A stretch of DNA of 64,000 bases from CAZNXJ01 sp964577115 (GTDB lineage Bacteria; Planctomycetota; Planctomycetia; Pirellulales; Pirellulaceae): assembly GCA_964577115.1 (NCBI GenBank), contig CAZNXJ010000008.1, forward strand, positions 143,500-207,499. The letters are read 5' to 3'. Each line of letters begins with the position of its first letter. The stretch's first letter is position 1. Below are positions 7,932 through 15,413 of the stretch, piece after piece. The position numbers were made by a program, and so were the translations under genes. Below the pieces are notes generated by a model. That model saw only the letters and a program-made list of their open reading frames with translations. It did no database searches and was not told where the DNA came from.

Positions 7932-8067
7932 GTTCCGCCTGGTATTCCCGTACTGGCAGGATGGCTCTCCGACTCCGCGGACGAGGCGCCAATGCGGATC
8001 GGCGCTGTGCTTCCTGAGCGCCCGTATCCGCACAGTTGTCCCTAGTTTATTGGTTCATTTTGGCTCT

Positions 8068-8084
8068 GTCATCCGCCGGATGAC
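8068..8084. promoter_or_regulatory. Perfect 17-bp palindrome, candidate enhancer for the NtrC-type activator
   Basis: GTCATCCGCCGGATGAC is a perfect dyad around a central C. It lies 137 bp upstream of the start of the activator gene and about 150 bp upstream of the sigma-54-type element at 8216. This is where an NtrC-family dimer would bind to act on one or both. Its CATCCG and CGGATG arms recur in the palindrome at 4012-4025. Confidence 0.5.
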
Positions 8085-8215
8085 GGCCGCTTCCCAGGCG
8101 AGCGTTCGCACGCATCGCGAATCGGATTAGGAATTGTCCGCTTGGAAAGGCTTTTACGCGAAACAATCCCCGTTCAAACCGAGCTCGTCGCTGTCACCGA
8201 GTGAGGTCAAGACGA

Positions 8216-8232
8216 TTGGTCCGTGAGTTGCG
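8216..8232 (+). promoter_or_regulatory. Sigma-54-type (-24/-12) promoter candidate P3 upstream of the CBS gene
   Basis: TTGGTCCGTGAGTTGCG keeps the invariant GG (8218-8219) and GC (8230-8231) at the right ten-base distance and matches 10 of 14 consensus positions, with TTG in the -12 box. It is weaker than P1 and P2, and the leader to the CBS start at 8615 would be almost 370 bases long. Confidence 0.35.
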
Positions 8233-8614
8233 TTTAAGAAGAGAAATGAAGCATTGAATCCGTTTGCGTGCAGCTCCTGCATGGAGCTGATTTGTCGACG
8301 GAGAGCGGCGCACGCCGTGTCAGTGCTGCGGCGTTAGGACGGTATCGCCGAACGCACGGGACACGCGTTGCCCGTCCTTTCGATGCTCGCAGTCAGTACG
8401 CAGGCGTTGGGGGTGGCAGCGAAGTCCGTTTCCACTCGCGTCCTTCAGCGGTGCTGCCAACGCCCCGGCGCCTGTGTGCTGCTGTACCATGGGTCGTCGC
8501 GAGAGACGCCAAGCGGCATTGGAGCTTTCGCGTCTCCGGGCCGATGATCAGAGACCATGCACCTCGCCGCTCGTGCTCCGAACGGCTGATGAATCAACTC
8601 GGGAGTTGGCACCT

Positions 8615-9058
8615 ATGGACCTTGCGGTCGAGCGTTTGAGAAGTCTGCGAGTTGTGGACGTGATGAATCGCAACGTCACGACCATTACGGCCGATGCGAC
8701 ATTGGCCGACATCGCTAGCCTGTTCACAGAACACGACATTTCCTGGGCCCCGGTGGTAGATGGCCAGGGGCAGTGTATCGGTGTGCTGAGTGCCAAAGAT
8801 TACCTGCGTTACCAGGCAAAGCGAAACGCCGAGGGCGAGCACGCTGGGACGTCGAAGGCTTCCGTGCGCGACACGATGACAACAGCCATTCAATCGATCG
8901 CATCCCAAGCCGGACTCCTGCGCGCCGCTCAGATCATGTGCGCGCAGCATCTGCACCGCTTATTGGTTCTCGACGAGAAAGGGCGGCCCCTCGGCGTGAT
9001 CAGCTCGATGGACATCACGGCGGCCCTTGTCAATGTCATGGCTGAAATGGGACTTTAA
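8615..9058 (+). CDS. CBS-pair domain protein
   Basis: This 147-residue protein consists of two CBS motifs (about residues 12-68 and 82-140). Typical elements are 'VVDVMNRNVTTITADATLADIASLF', here seen as a run broken by variable positions, 'WAPVVDGQGQCIGVLSAKD' and 'HRLLVLDEKGRPLGVISSMDI'. CBS pairs bind adenosyl ligands (AMP, ATP, SAM) and sense energy state. Stand-alone ones are frequent in hypoxia and stress regulons. The ATG at 8615 has GGGAG nine bases upstream. An in-frame start at 8474 would add 47 residues of unlikely composition. It is followed 82 bases later by the kinase-like fusion gene, probably in the same transcript. Confidence 0.88.
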   Translation: MDLAVERLRSLRVVDVMNRNVTTITADATLADIASLFTEHDISWAPVVDGQGQCIGVLSAKDYLRYQAKRNAEGEHAGTSKASVRDTMTTAIQSIASQAGLLRAAQIMCAQHLHRLLVLDEKGRPLGVISSMDITAALVNVMAEMGL

Positions 9059-9140
9059 AGCGGAAATGTCCCGCCACATCGAGGCGTGGCGGTGCGGCAC
9101 AACGGCGTGGGCGTGCCCGCTCCCGTCGGAGGAAGTGATC

Positions 9141-10778
9141 ATGGCTCCCGACCGAGAGACAAATCGCGACGCGACCGGAGCGGATCTGTCCCGCTTTGTC
9201 CGGCAGCTCGCCAGCGGAGCCACATGGGGCGAAGCGGGAAGTCCGGTGGAACTGATCGAGACGCATATTTCCTGGGTCGCGCTGACGCCGCAGTACGCGT
9301 ACAAAGTGCGCAAACCGGTGCGATTCGACTTTGTAGATTTCTCCACACTCGATCGCCGCCGTCAGGATTGCATCGCCGAAGTCGAGCTCAATCGGAGGCT
9401 CGCTCCGGATGTGTATCTGGGGGTCCACGCCTTGGTCGAAGGTCCCGCCGGAACGTTGCAGCTCGACGGCCCGGGCACTCCGTGCGAGTGGGTGGTTAAG
9501 ATGCGCCGCTTGCCCGCGGACAGCTCGCTGGACGAGCGAATCAAGCACCAGCGGCTGTCGGACGCCGAGATCCGTCAGACCGCGCGCATGCTCACGCGCT
9601 TCTATCAGCAGCTCGCCCCCGAACCGATCAACGCGGCGGATTACCGGCGCAGCGTCGAGACGCATGTTCGGGACAACCGGACGGAACTGCTCAAGCCCGA
9701 GCACGAACTGCCGCGGGAAATTGTTCAGCGGGTTCACACGGCGCAGCTCCTACTGCTGCACATCGCTCCCGAGTTGCTCGATGAACGCGCGTCGCGCGGC
9801 CGCATCATTGAAGGGCACGGGGATCTTCGCCCCGAACATATTTACCTCGCCCCTGAGCCGGTGGTGATTGACTGCGTCGAGTTCCATCGAGAATTTCGCG
9901 TACTGGATGTGCTGGATGAGTTAGCATTTCTGGCGATGGAGTGCAATGTGCTAGGGGCCGAACATGTCGGCCGCGCGGTGCTCGACGAGTACCGGCAGAC
10001 GACCGGCGATTGCCCGCCAGTGCAGCTCGAAGCCTTCTACCGTTGTTATCGCGCATGCGTGCGTGCCAAAGTGCACGCCCTGCGAGCTCGGCAACTGGAA
10101 GGCGCCGCTCGTGAACGCTCGCGGCACAAGGCGGCGACTTATCTGCGGCAGGCCGACGCGTACGCGGCGGGTTTTGATCGGCCCGTGATGTTGCTCGTAC
10201 GCGGAGTCTCGGGCAGCGGCAAAACGACGCTCGCCCTTGCCGCGGCTGAGCGGTACGGGCTCGAACATCTTTCGACCGACTTGATTCGCAAAGAGCTGTT
10301 CGGAGCAGCGGCCGGTCCCGCTCAGCTCGACCAAAACGTTTACTCACCGCATTCGCGCGAACGGGTATACGGCGAACTTGCGCGGCGGGCGGATGAGCTC
10401 TTGGAGCAAAGAGTGTCCGTGGTTGTTGACGGCACGTTCCTGGACGCGGATTCCCGAGCGTTGTTGATCGAGGTGGCAAAGCACCGCGCGGCGGTACCGC
10501 TTATCATTCACGGTACGTGCCCGATCGAGGTCGCTCAGCAGCGCATTCGCGATCGTGCGGCGGCCGGTCCGCAGTCCTCGGACGCCTGGCCCGAGCTCGT
10601 CGCGATCCAGGCCGAGCGTGAACAGCCGGACCGGCCCGAGTGGCCGTCATGCTCGCTCGACATGCGCCGACCGATCACGGAACTATTCGGTCCCATCGAC
10701 GCGGCGCTGCGGCGAGAAGTGAATCGCATGTGCCCTGACTTCTCGCTACAATGCGGCTCGCCGTCGCCCGCACCTTGA
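9141..10778 (+). CDS. Bifunctional APH-like kinase / P-loop AAA ATPase fusion protein
   Basis: This 545-residue cytosolic protein has two halves. The N-terminal part (about 1-330) resembles the aminoglycoside-phosphotransferase-like kinase fold (COG2187), with 'YAYKVRKPVRF' in place of the ATP-lysine region and a catalytic loop 'GHGDLRPEHIYL' near residue 225. The C-terminal part (about 350-520) is a P-loop kinase/ATPase (COG0645) with Walker A 'GVSGSGKTTLA' near 355 and 'VVDGTFLDADSR' as the second acidic strand. The substrate is unknown. Proteins of this architecture occur beside universal stress and CBS genes in many bacteria; as I recall, the mycobacterial DosR regulon has one (Rv2004c). 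ATG 9141 follows GGAGGAAG; the longer reading from 9027 overlaps the CBS gene. Confidence 0.85.
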   Translation: MAPDRETNRDATGADLSRFVRQLASGATWGEAGSPVELIETHISWVALTPQYAYKVRKPVRFDFVDFSTLDRRRQDCIAEVELNRRLAPDVYLGVHALVEGPAGTLQLDGPGTPCEWVVKMRRLPADSSLDERIKHQRLSDAEIRQTARMLTRFYQQLAPEPINAADYRRSVETHVRDNRTELLKPEHELPREIVQRVHTAQLLLLHIAPELLDERASRGRIIEGHGDLRPEHIYLAPEPVVIDCVEFHREFRVLDVLDELAFLAMECNVLGAEHVGRAVLDEYRQTTGDCPPVQLEAFYRCYRACVRAKVHALRARQLEGAARERSRHKAATYLRQADAYAAGFDRPVMLLVRGVSGSGKTTLALAAAERYGLEHLSTDLIRKELFGAAAGPAQLDQNVYSPHSRERVYGELARRADELLEQRVSVVVDGTFLDADSRALLIEVAKHRAAVPLIIHGTCPIEVAQQRIRDRAAAGPQSSDAWPELVAIQAEREQPDRPEWPSCSLDMRRPITELFGPIDAALRREVNRMCPDFSLQCGSPSPAP

Positions 10779-10848
10779 TGGGAGTACAGACTGGCTAACT
10801 TGAATTTCGCGAACTTTCAACCTTTCACTTTTAGATAGGAATTTCGGG

Positions 10849-11277
10849 ATGACCTGGCTGCCGCGAAACACTGTGATCGCTCCGGTGGATTTTTCTTCCG
10901 AATCGTTCGAGGCGGTGGATGTGGCGATCGACATCGCTGGCGATCCAGCCAAGGTGCACATCGTTCACATCCTGCCGGTCATCTCGGTGCAGGATCCCGG
11001 CGTCGTTTGGCAAACGGTCGATGATGAACATCGCACGCAGCACGCGCGGGAAGCTCTTCGAAAGCATTTCAGCGATCCGAAATACGCGAACGTCAACATT
11101 CACGTGGCGATCGGCGATCCGGGGCAGGGGGTCGCGGAATATGCCCAGCAAATCAACGCCGACCTGGTCGTGATTTCGTCCCACGGCCGCACGGGGCTCA
11201 AGCGTCTGCTGATCGGTTCCGTGGCCGAACGCGTCGTGCGACTCTCGCATTGCCCGGTTCTGGTGCTACGGAAGTAA
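10849..11277 (+). CDS. Universal stress protein, UspA family (second copy)
   Basis: This is a 142-residue Usp domain. The N-terminal strand 'TVIAPVDFSSES' has the conserved aspartate. The nucleotide loop reads S111-H-G113 and, nine residues later, G123-S124 ('SHGRTGLKRLLIGS'), so the first glycine of the G-x2-G signature is replaced. ATP binding is likely but less certain than in the copy at 5665. It lies 70 bp after the kinase fusion and 97 bp before the FixL-like kinase, on the same strand. The ATG is preceded by a purine-rich TAGGAATTTCGGG. It is probably part of the CBS/kinase transcript and of the same stress regulon. Confidence 0.9.
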   Translation: MTWLPRNTVIAPVDFSSESFEAVDVAIDIAGDPAKVHIVHILPVISVQDPGVVWQTVDDEHRTQHAREALRKHFSDPKYANVNIHVAIGDPGQGVAEYAQQINADLVVISSHGRTGLKRLLIGSVAERVVRLSHCPVLVLRK

Positions 11278-11294
11278 CGTTGAACCGCGTTCAC

Positions 11295-11324
11295 TCGCGG
11301 GACGCGCTCATCGACGTCCCGCGA
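11295..11324. repeat. Perfect inverted repeat (10-bp arms, 10-base loop) between stress-protein and kinase genes
   Basis: TCGCGGGACG (11295-11304) and CGTCCCGCGA (11315-11324) pair perfectly. The hairpin sits 17 bases after the stop of the second universal stress protein and 50 bases before the kinase start. No T-run follows, so it is not a typical intrinsic terminator. It may be an mRNA processing or stability element or an operator for the kinase gene. Confidence 0.45.
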
Positions 11325-11374
11325 AGTACCCGGACGCTGGTTCACACGCCTTCGTACGTCGTTCATCTCTACCT

Positions 11375-12484
11375 ATGTCACCACAAAAGTCCCTCTCGGA
11401 CGCGCCATCCGAACACGATGGCCCCTGGCGCGCAATCGTCGACGCGGCTGTCGCCAGCATCCTGACGATTGACGAGCACGGCACTATCCAGTGGTGCAAT
11501 CCCGCCACGCAGCGCGTGTTCGGCTACGCGCCCGATGAGCTGATCGGGAAGAACATTTCGATCCTCATGCCGCCACCGTACAAGCGGGAACACGACGAGT
11601 ACATCCGCCGGTACCTGCAAACCGGAGAAGCGCGTATTATCGGCATCGGGCGCGAAGTAGTGGCCGTCCGCAAGGATGGCACTCAGTTTCCCATGGAACT
11701 GGCTGTCACCGAGTTCCAATCCGGCGGGAAGCGTTACTTTGCCGGCATCATGCGGGACTTGACCGACCGGAAGCTCGCCGAACAGCGGGCCCTTCAGGCC
11801 GAGCGGCTTGCGGCGATCGGGCAGATGGTCACCGGTCTAGCTCACGAGAGTCGCAATGCTCTCCAGCGCATTCAGGCCTGCCTCGAGATGCTCGAGCTCG
11901 AATTGGAAGGTCATCCCGCCGGCCTGGATTTAGTCGAGCGCATCCGGGTCGCGCAGGACGACCTGCGGCGTTTATTCGAAGAAGTCCGAGACTTTGCCAA
12001 GCCACTCCAGATCGAGTGCTCGCCGTGCTCGCTTCCCTCGCAATGGCGCGAGGCCTGGTCCCTGCTTTCGGCCCAGCGACGCGGGCGCGAGGCCGAGTTG
12101 ATCGAATCACTGCCCGCCGGTCCGATTACCTGCCTCGGTGATCCCTTCCGCTTGACGCAATTGTTTCGCAATCTGCTGGAAAATTCGCTCGCCGCATGTG
12201 CGGACCCCGTCGAGATTCGAATCTCGTGCCAGCCCATACGGCTCAACAGTGCCGCCGGCTGGGAAGTGCGGTTAACCGACAATGGGCCAGGGCTGTCACC
12301 CGAACAACGCGAGCGCGCATTCGAGCCGTTTTATACGACGAAAGCAAAGGGCACGGGGCTCGGCATGTCGATTGCGCGCCGCATTGCCGAAGCCCATCAC
12401 GGGACGCTCGATGTCGGCAACCCGGCCCGCGGTGCCGAATTCATTTTTCGCCTGCCGGCTGCCGAATTGTCGGATCGTCAGTAA
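11375..12484 (+). CDS. PAS sensor histidine kinase with FixL-type heme-PAS signature
   Basis: This 369-residue soluble kinase has no transmembrane segment. The PAS domain (about 15-132) closely follows rhizobial FixL: 'ILMPPPY..EHDEYIRRY' places H73 at the heme-ligating histidine of FixL (His200 in Bradyrhizobium). R79 and R93 ('GIGRE') match FixL Arg206 and Arg220, and the core ends with 'RDLTDRK'. FixL His214 is Arg87 here. The transmitter has the H-box H157 in 'GLAHESRNALQR', N-box N266/N270, G1 'DNGPG' and G2 'GTGLGM', the NtrB/FixL type. It probably senses O2 (or another diatomic gas) through heme. The NtrC-type regulator at 6582-7931 is the likely target, although the genes are not adjacent. 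It ends 13 bp from the convergent rhomboid gene. Confidence 0.88.
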   Translation: MSPQKSLSDAPSEHDGPWRAIVDAAVASILTIDEHGTIQWCNPATQRVFGYAPDELIGKNISILMPPPYKREHDEYIRRYLQTGEARIIGIGREVVAVRKDGTQFPMELAVTEFQSGGKRYFAGIMRDLTDRKLAEQRALQAERLAAIGQMVTGLAHESRNALQRIQACLEMLELELEGHPAGLDLVERIRVAQDDLRRLFEEVRDFAKPLQIECSPCSLPSQWREAWSLLSAQRRGREAELIESLPAGPITCLGDPFRLTQLFRNLLENSLAACADPVEIRISCQPIRLNSAAGWEVRLTDNGPGLSPEQRERAFEPFYTTKAKGTGLGMSIARRIAEAHHGTLDVGNPARGAEFIFRLPAAELSDRQ

Positions 12485-12497
12485 ACCGGCGCGCACC

Positions 12498-13283
12498 TTA
12501 TACGTGCCGTCGGAACGCGTGGTGATCCTGATCGGGAATACGCTCTCGCACCGGCGGCCGTGTCTCGCCCACGGCGTTTAGAAGCAAAGCGCCGAGAGCA
12601 CCGACGATGAAGCCTCCGATGTGCGCCCACCAGGCAACACCGCCCGCCGTGACGTCAGTGATCAATTGAGATTGGAAAAGCTGGAGCAAGAACCAGATAC
12701 CTAGGAACACCGGGGCGGGCAGCACGATGAAGTGCAGGAAGACGAAGATCGGGACAACGGACAGCACGCGGGCCCGCGGATAGAACAAAAAGTAAGCGCC
12801 CATCACGCCTGCGATCGCACCACTCGCTCCGATCGTCGGCAAGGGGCTCTCGGGATTCGTCATCAAATGAGCAAAGCTCGCGGCAACGCCGCAAAATAGA
12901 TAGAAGAGCAGATACCCGACGTGCCCGATGCGGTCTTCGACATTGTCGCCGAAGATGTACAGGAACCACATGTTCCCCAGAAAGTGCATCCAGCCGCCGT
13001 GCAGGAAGATGCACGTCAAGAGTGTGATCCACGGGTTAACGGGCGACGGTTCCAAAATAAGCACGCGCTGGACGATTCCGCGCCCCGGCACAGGGACCAC
13101 TTCGCGGATCTCTATGCGCTCCTCCGGGTGAAAAACCCGCAGCGGCACCATACCGAACTGATACACCAGCGAGTCGTCCTGGTCGCCGAGCTGAGCGAGG
13201 AATGCGAGTGCGCACAGGCCAATGATCGCATAGTTGACGATCGGCACCGTCCGCGACGGGATGTTATCACGAATCGGGAACAT
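12498..13283 (-). CDS. Rhomboid-family intramembrane serine protease
   Basis: This 261-residue polytopic membrane protein has six or so hydrophobic helices. The catalytic dyad is visible: S154 in 'TIGASGAIAGVMGAY' (GxSG) and H221 in 'AWWAHIGGFIVGA'. The 'HGGWMHFLGNMWFLYIFG' segment (H95, H100, N104) is the usual oxyanion/helix 2 motif. It cleaves transmembrane substrates within the bilayer; the substrate is unknown. An insertion of about 25 residues after the first helix ('VPLRVFHPEERIEIREVV') is common in this planctomycete/proteobacterial subgroup. The ATG start is at 13283. The gene is convergent with the FixL-like kinase and has no obvious operon partner. Confidence 0.93.
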   Translation of the reverse strand: MFPIRDNIPSRTVPIVNYAIIGLCALAFLAQLGDQDDSLVYQFGMVPLRVFHPEERIEIREVVPVPGRGIVQRVLILEPSPVNPWITLLTCIFLHGGWMHFLGNMWFLYIFGDNVEDRIGHVGYLLFYLFCGVAASFAHLMTNPESPLPTIGASGAIAGVMGAYFLFYPRARVLSVVPIFVFLHFIVLPAPVFLGIWFLLQLFQSQLITDVTAGGVAWWAHIGGFIVGALGALLLNAVGETRPPVRERIPDQDHHAFRRHV

Positions 13284-13344
13284 GGCAGCGTCGATTGAGC
13301 AAGTTGGATGCCGCGAGTTTGTAGCGTGCGTAGCCTGCGATCGT

Positions 13345-15057
13345 CTATTCGACTACCGCGACAGCTCCGCCGCGGCGATAGTCCGCAACGCCGACCCATC
13401 GCCCCGTCGTCTCGTCGAAGAATAACGAATGCGCTGCCCCCTGTGCACCCCGGCGAAATTCAACAACGTGCCCGAGCTCGCGGAGCCGCTCGAGGGTTGC
13501 CGGTTCGATCGGGTAGCCGGCCTCGAGCGTCAGGACGTCTGGAAACCACTGGTGATGGAGCCGCTTCTGCTGGATGCATTCGGCTGGTGACATGGCAAAC
13601 TCGAGTCGATTCAAGAGAACCGTGAGCACCGTGTTGATGATGGTGCGCCCTCCGGGACTGCCGGTGGCCACCACCGGTTTTCCGTCGCGCGTCACGATGA
13701 CGGGCGTTTGCGAACTGAGCATCCGTTTGCGCGGAGCAATCCAGTTCGGGGGCGTACCGATACGACCGCTCGGCGTCGTCTGGCCAGGGTACCAGTTGAA
13801 GTCGCCCATCTCGTTATTCAGCAGAAACCCGGCACCGCGCACGACGATCCGCGCACCGAAACTCGCTTCGAGCGTGTAGGTGTTGGCAACCACCATGCCG
13901 TCCGCATCGACAACACTGAAATGGGTCGTCGATTCGGATTCATCAGGTGTCAGCAAATCGCCGGCCAACGTGTCGCTTGGCGTCGCCCGATCCAGCGAAA
14001 TCGTTTCGGCGAGCTGCTGAGCCGTTGCGCGGTCGGCTAGGTGACGAGCGTCGGGGGTGAACTGGGGATCGCCCAGCCATAAGGCGCGTTGCCAATACGC
14101 TCGCCGCATCGCTTCGGCCGTCCGATGCAGTACTTCCGCACTATGCCGATCGAACTGGCGAAGTTCGTAGGGTTCGAGTATGTGAAGAGCAAGCACGAGG
14201 CAGAGCCCGCCGGAACTGGGAGGCGGAGGCCCCCATAGAATGTGCCCGCGGTATTCGCCACGAACAGGAGTCCGGAGGTGCGCTTCGTACTCGGCCAGGT
14301 CGCGGTGATGGATTAGCCCTCCACCACGCTGCATTTCTGCCACAATCTGGTCAGCCGTCGTCCCGTGATAGAAGGCATCGGCTCCTTGCTGAGCGATGCG
14401 GTCGAGTGTTTCGGCGAGGTCCGGCTGAACGAGGCGATCCCCCGCGCGCCACGGGCGGCCATCGGGATGCACGAAGACGCGATGCGTTTCCTGGAAGCGG
14501 GGATCCTTTTCATCGAGACTGCCAAGCAGTCCGTTCAGCGACGCGGCCAGGTGCGCATCGACGGGCGTACCGCCGCGCGCCAACTCGGCCGCCGGTTCGA
14601 CGAGCCGCTTCCACGGGAGGCGGCCAAAACGTTGATGAGCGAGCCACAACCCGCGCACCGTTCCGGGCACGCCGACCGCTCGGTGCGTTAGTGTGCTCTC
14701 TTCGGGCTCGTACATCTCGCGCGACGCAGCGAGTGGCGCGCATTCACGGTAGTCGACGACAAGCGGATCATGATCCGGTGGCTTGACCAACATGAAGCCA
14801 CCGCCCCCCAGGTTCCCCGCCTCAGGCCAGGTCACCGCCATGGCCATGGCGACGGCGACGGCCGCGTCCACGGCATTGCCACCGTCCCGCAGCACGTCGC
14901 GCCCGACAAGGCTCGCCGGCTCGGATGCGGAAACCACAACACCGCGTGACGACGCCGCCTGCTTCACCACGTCGCCAAGCGATTCCTCTGCTTGCAACAA
15001 GCTGCAAGTGAGGTAAAGCAGAACGAGCACCGCGGCCCCAAGCACCGTCTGTCGCAT
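13345..15057 (-). CDS. ggt: Gamma-glutamyltranspeptidase, secreted
   Basis: This 570-residue Ntn-hydrolase proenzyme transfers or hydrolyses gamma-glutamyl groups of glutathione in the periplasm. The signal peptide 'RQTVLGAAVLVLLYLTCSLLQA' leads into the mature chain 'VVVSASEPASLVGRDVLRDGGNAVDAA', a signature start when read in pieces. Autocleavage should occur before T377 in 'STTHFSV', which becomes the nucleophile, giving large and small subunits. The small subunit has 'GSPGGRTIINTV', the conserved oxyanion/substrate loop. I chose the ATG at 15057 because the signal peptide begins there. Longer in-frame starts up to 15342 add a segment with no homology character. No neighbour suggests a specific glutathione pathway. 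Confidence 0.93.
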   Translation of the reverse strand: MRQTVLGAAVLVLLYLTCSLLQAEESLGDVVKQAASSRGVVVSASEPASLVGRDVLRDGGNAVDAAVAVAMAMAVTWPEAGNLGGGGFMLVKPPDHDPLVVDYRECAPLAASREMYEPEESTLTHRAVGVPGTVRGLWLAHQRFGRLPWKRLVEPAAELARGGTPVDAHLAASLNGLLGSLDEKDPRFQETHRVFVHPDGRPWRAGDRLVQPDLAETLDRIAQQGADAFYHGTTADQIVAEMQRGGGLIHHRDLAEYEAHLRTPVRGEYRGHILWGPPPPSSGGLCLVLALHILEPYELRQFDRHSAEVLHRTAEAMRRAYWQRALWLGDPQFTPDARHLADRATAQQLAETISLDRATPSDTLAGDLLTPDESESTTHFSVVDADGMVVANTYTLEASFGARIVVRGAGFLLNNEMGDFNWYPGQTTPSGRIGTPPNWIAPRKRMLSSQTPVIVTRDGKPVVATGSPGGRTIINTVLTVLLNRLEFAMSPAECIQQKRLHHQWFPDVLTLEAGYPIEPATLERLRELGHVVEFRRGAQGAAHSLFFDETTGRWVGVADYRRGGAVAVVE

Positions 15058-15413
15058 GATTCGCAAGGCAGCGCGAACGGCTAGCACGAATAAGGGGAGT
15101 GGCAACCATTGCAACCTGGGGGAGTGAGAGGTAAACGCGCTCGCGTGGCCCTCCGTGCTTGAAAACTCCGATGAATACATCTCGTCGTTTACCCCTTTCG
15201 GACGGTATCCCGTCAGTATCCATACTGGCTTGTTAACTCGAAAGCCCCGGCAGAACGACATAGGGCACATTGATTGCTCAACGCCCCTGTAAGGATCGTT
15301 GACGACCATCATGGGAGCCGTATATTCCATCAAGGTCCGCAAGTCGGAGGTCGATCAACAAAGGCAGGAGGCATAGGACACCTAAGAGCTTACAACATTG
15401 AGGGGGAGATCTC
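15058..15413. other. Divergent promoter region between ggt and the desaturase gene
   Basis: About 356 bp without a convincing gene; the minus-strand frame here is only an upstream extension of ggt. A weak sigma-54-like element (15262-15278, correct GG/GC spacing but no T in the -24 box) was noted and not accepted. No other structure is evident. Confidence 0.45.

Larger units (their letters stand above)
7932..8614. other. Divergent intergenic region between the sigma-54 activator and CBS genes
   Basis: This stretch of about 680 bp lacks a credible gene; plus-strand readings at 8268-8639 and 8474-8614 have no domain character. It contains a perfect 17-bp palindrome (8068-8084) and a sigma-54-type element (8216-8232), both listed separately. 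It should carry the promoters of the minus-strand activator and the plus-strand CBS gene. Confidence 0.6.

Noticed and set aside
8268..8639. Plus-strand open frame before the CBS gene
   Set aside because: No domain pattern; overlaps the CBS start in another frame; probably leader sequence.
15262..15278. Possible sigma-54 promoter before the desaturase gene
   Set aside because: The -24 element lacks the T before GG and the region has no activator-like dyad; the match is 10 of 14 and has no cluster context.
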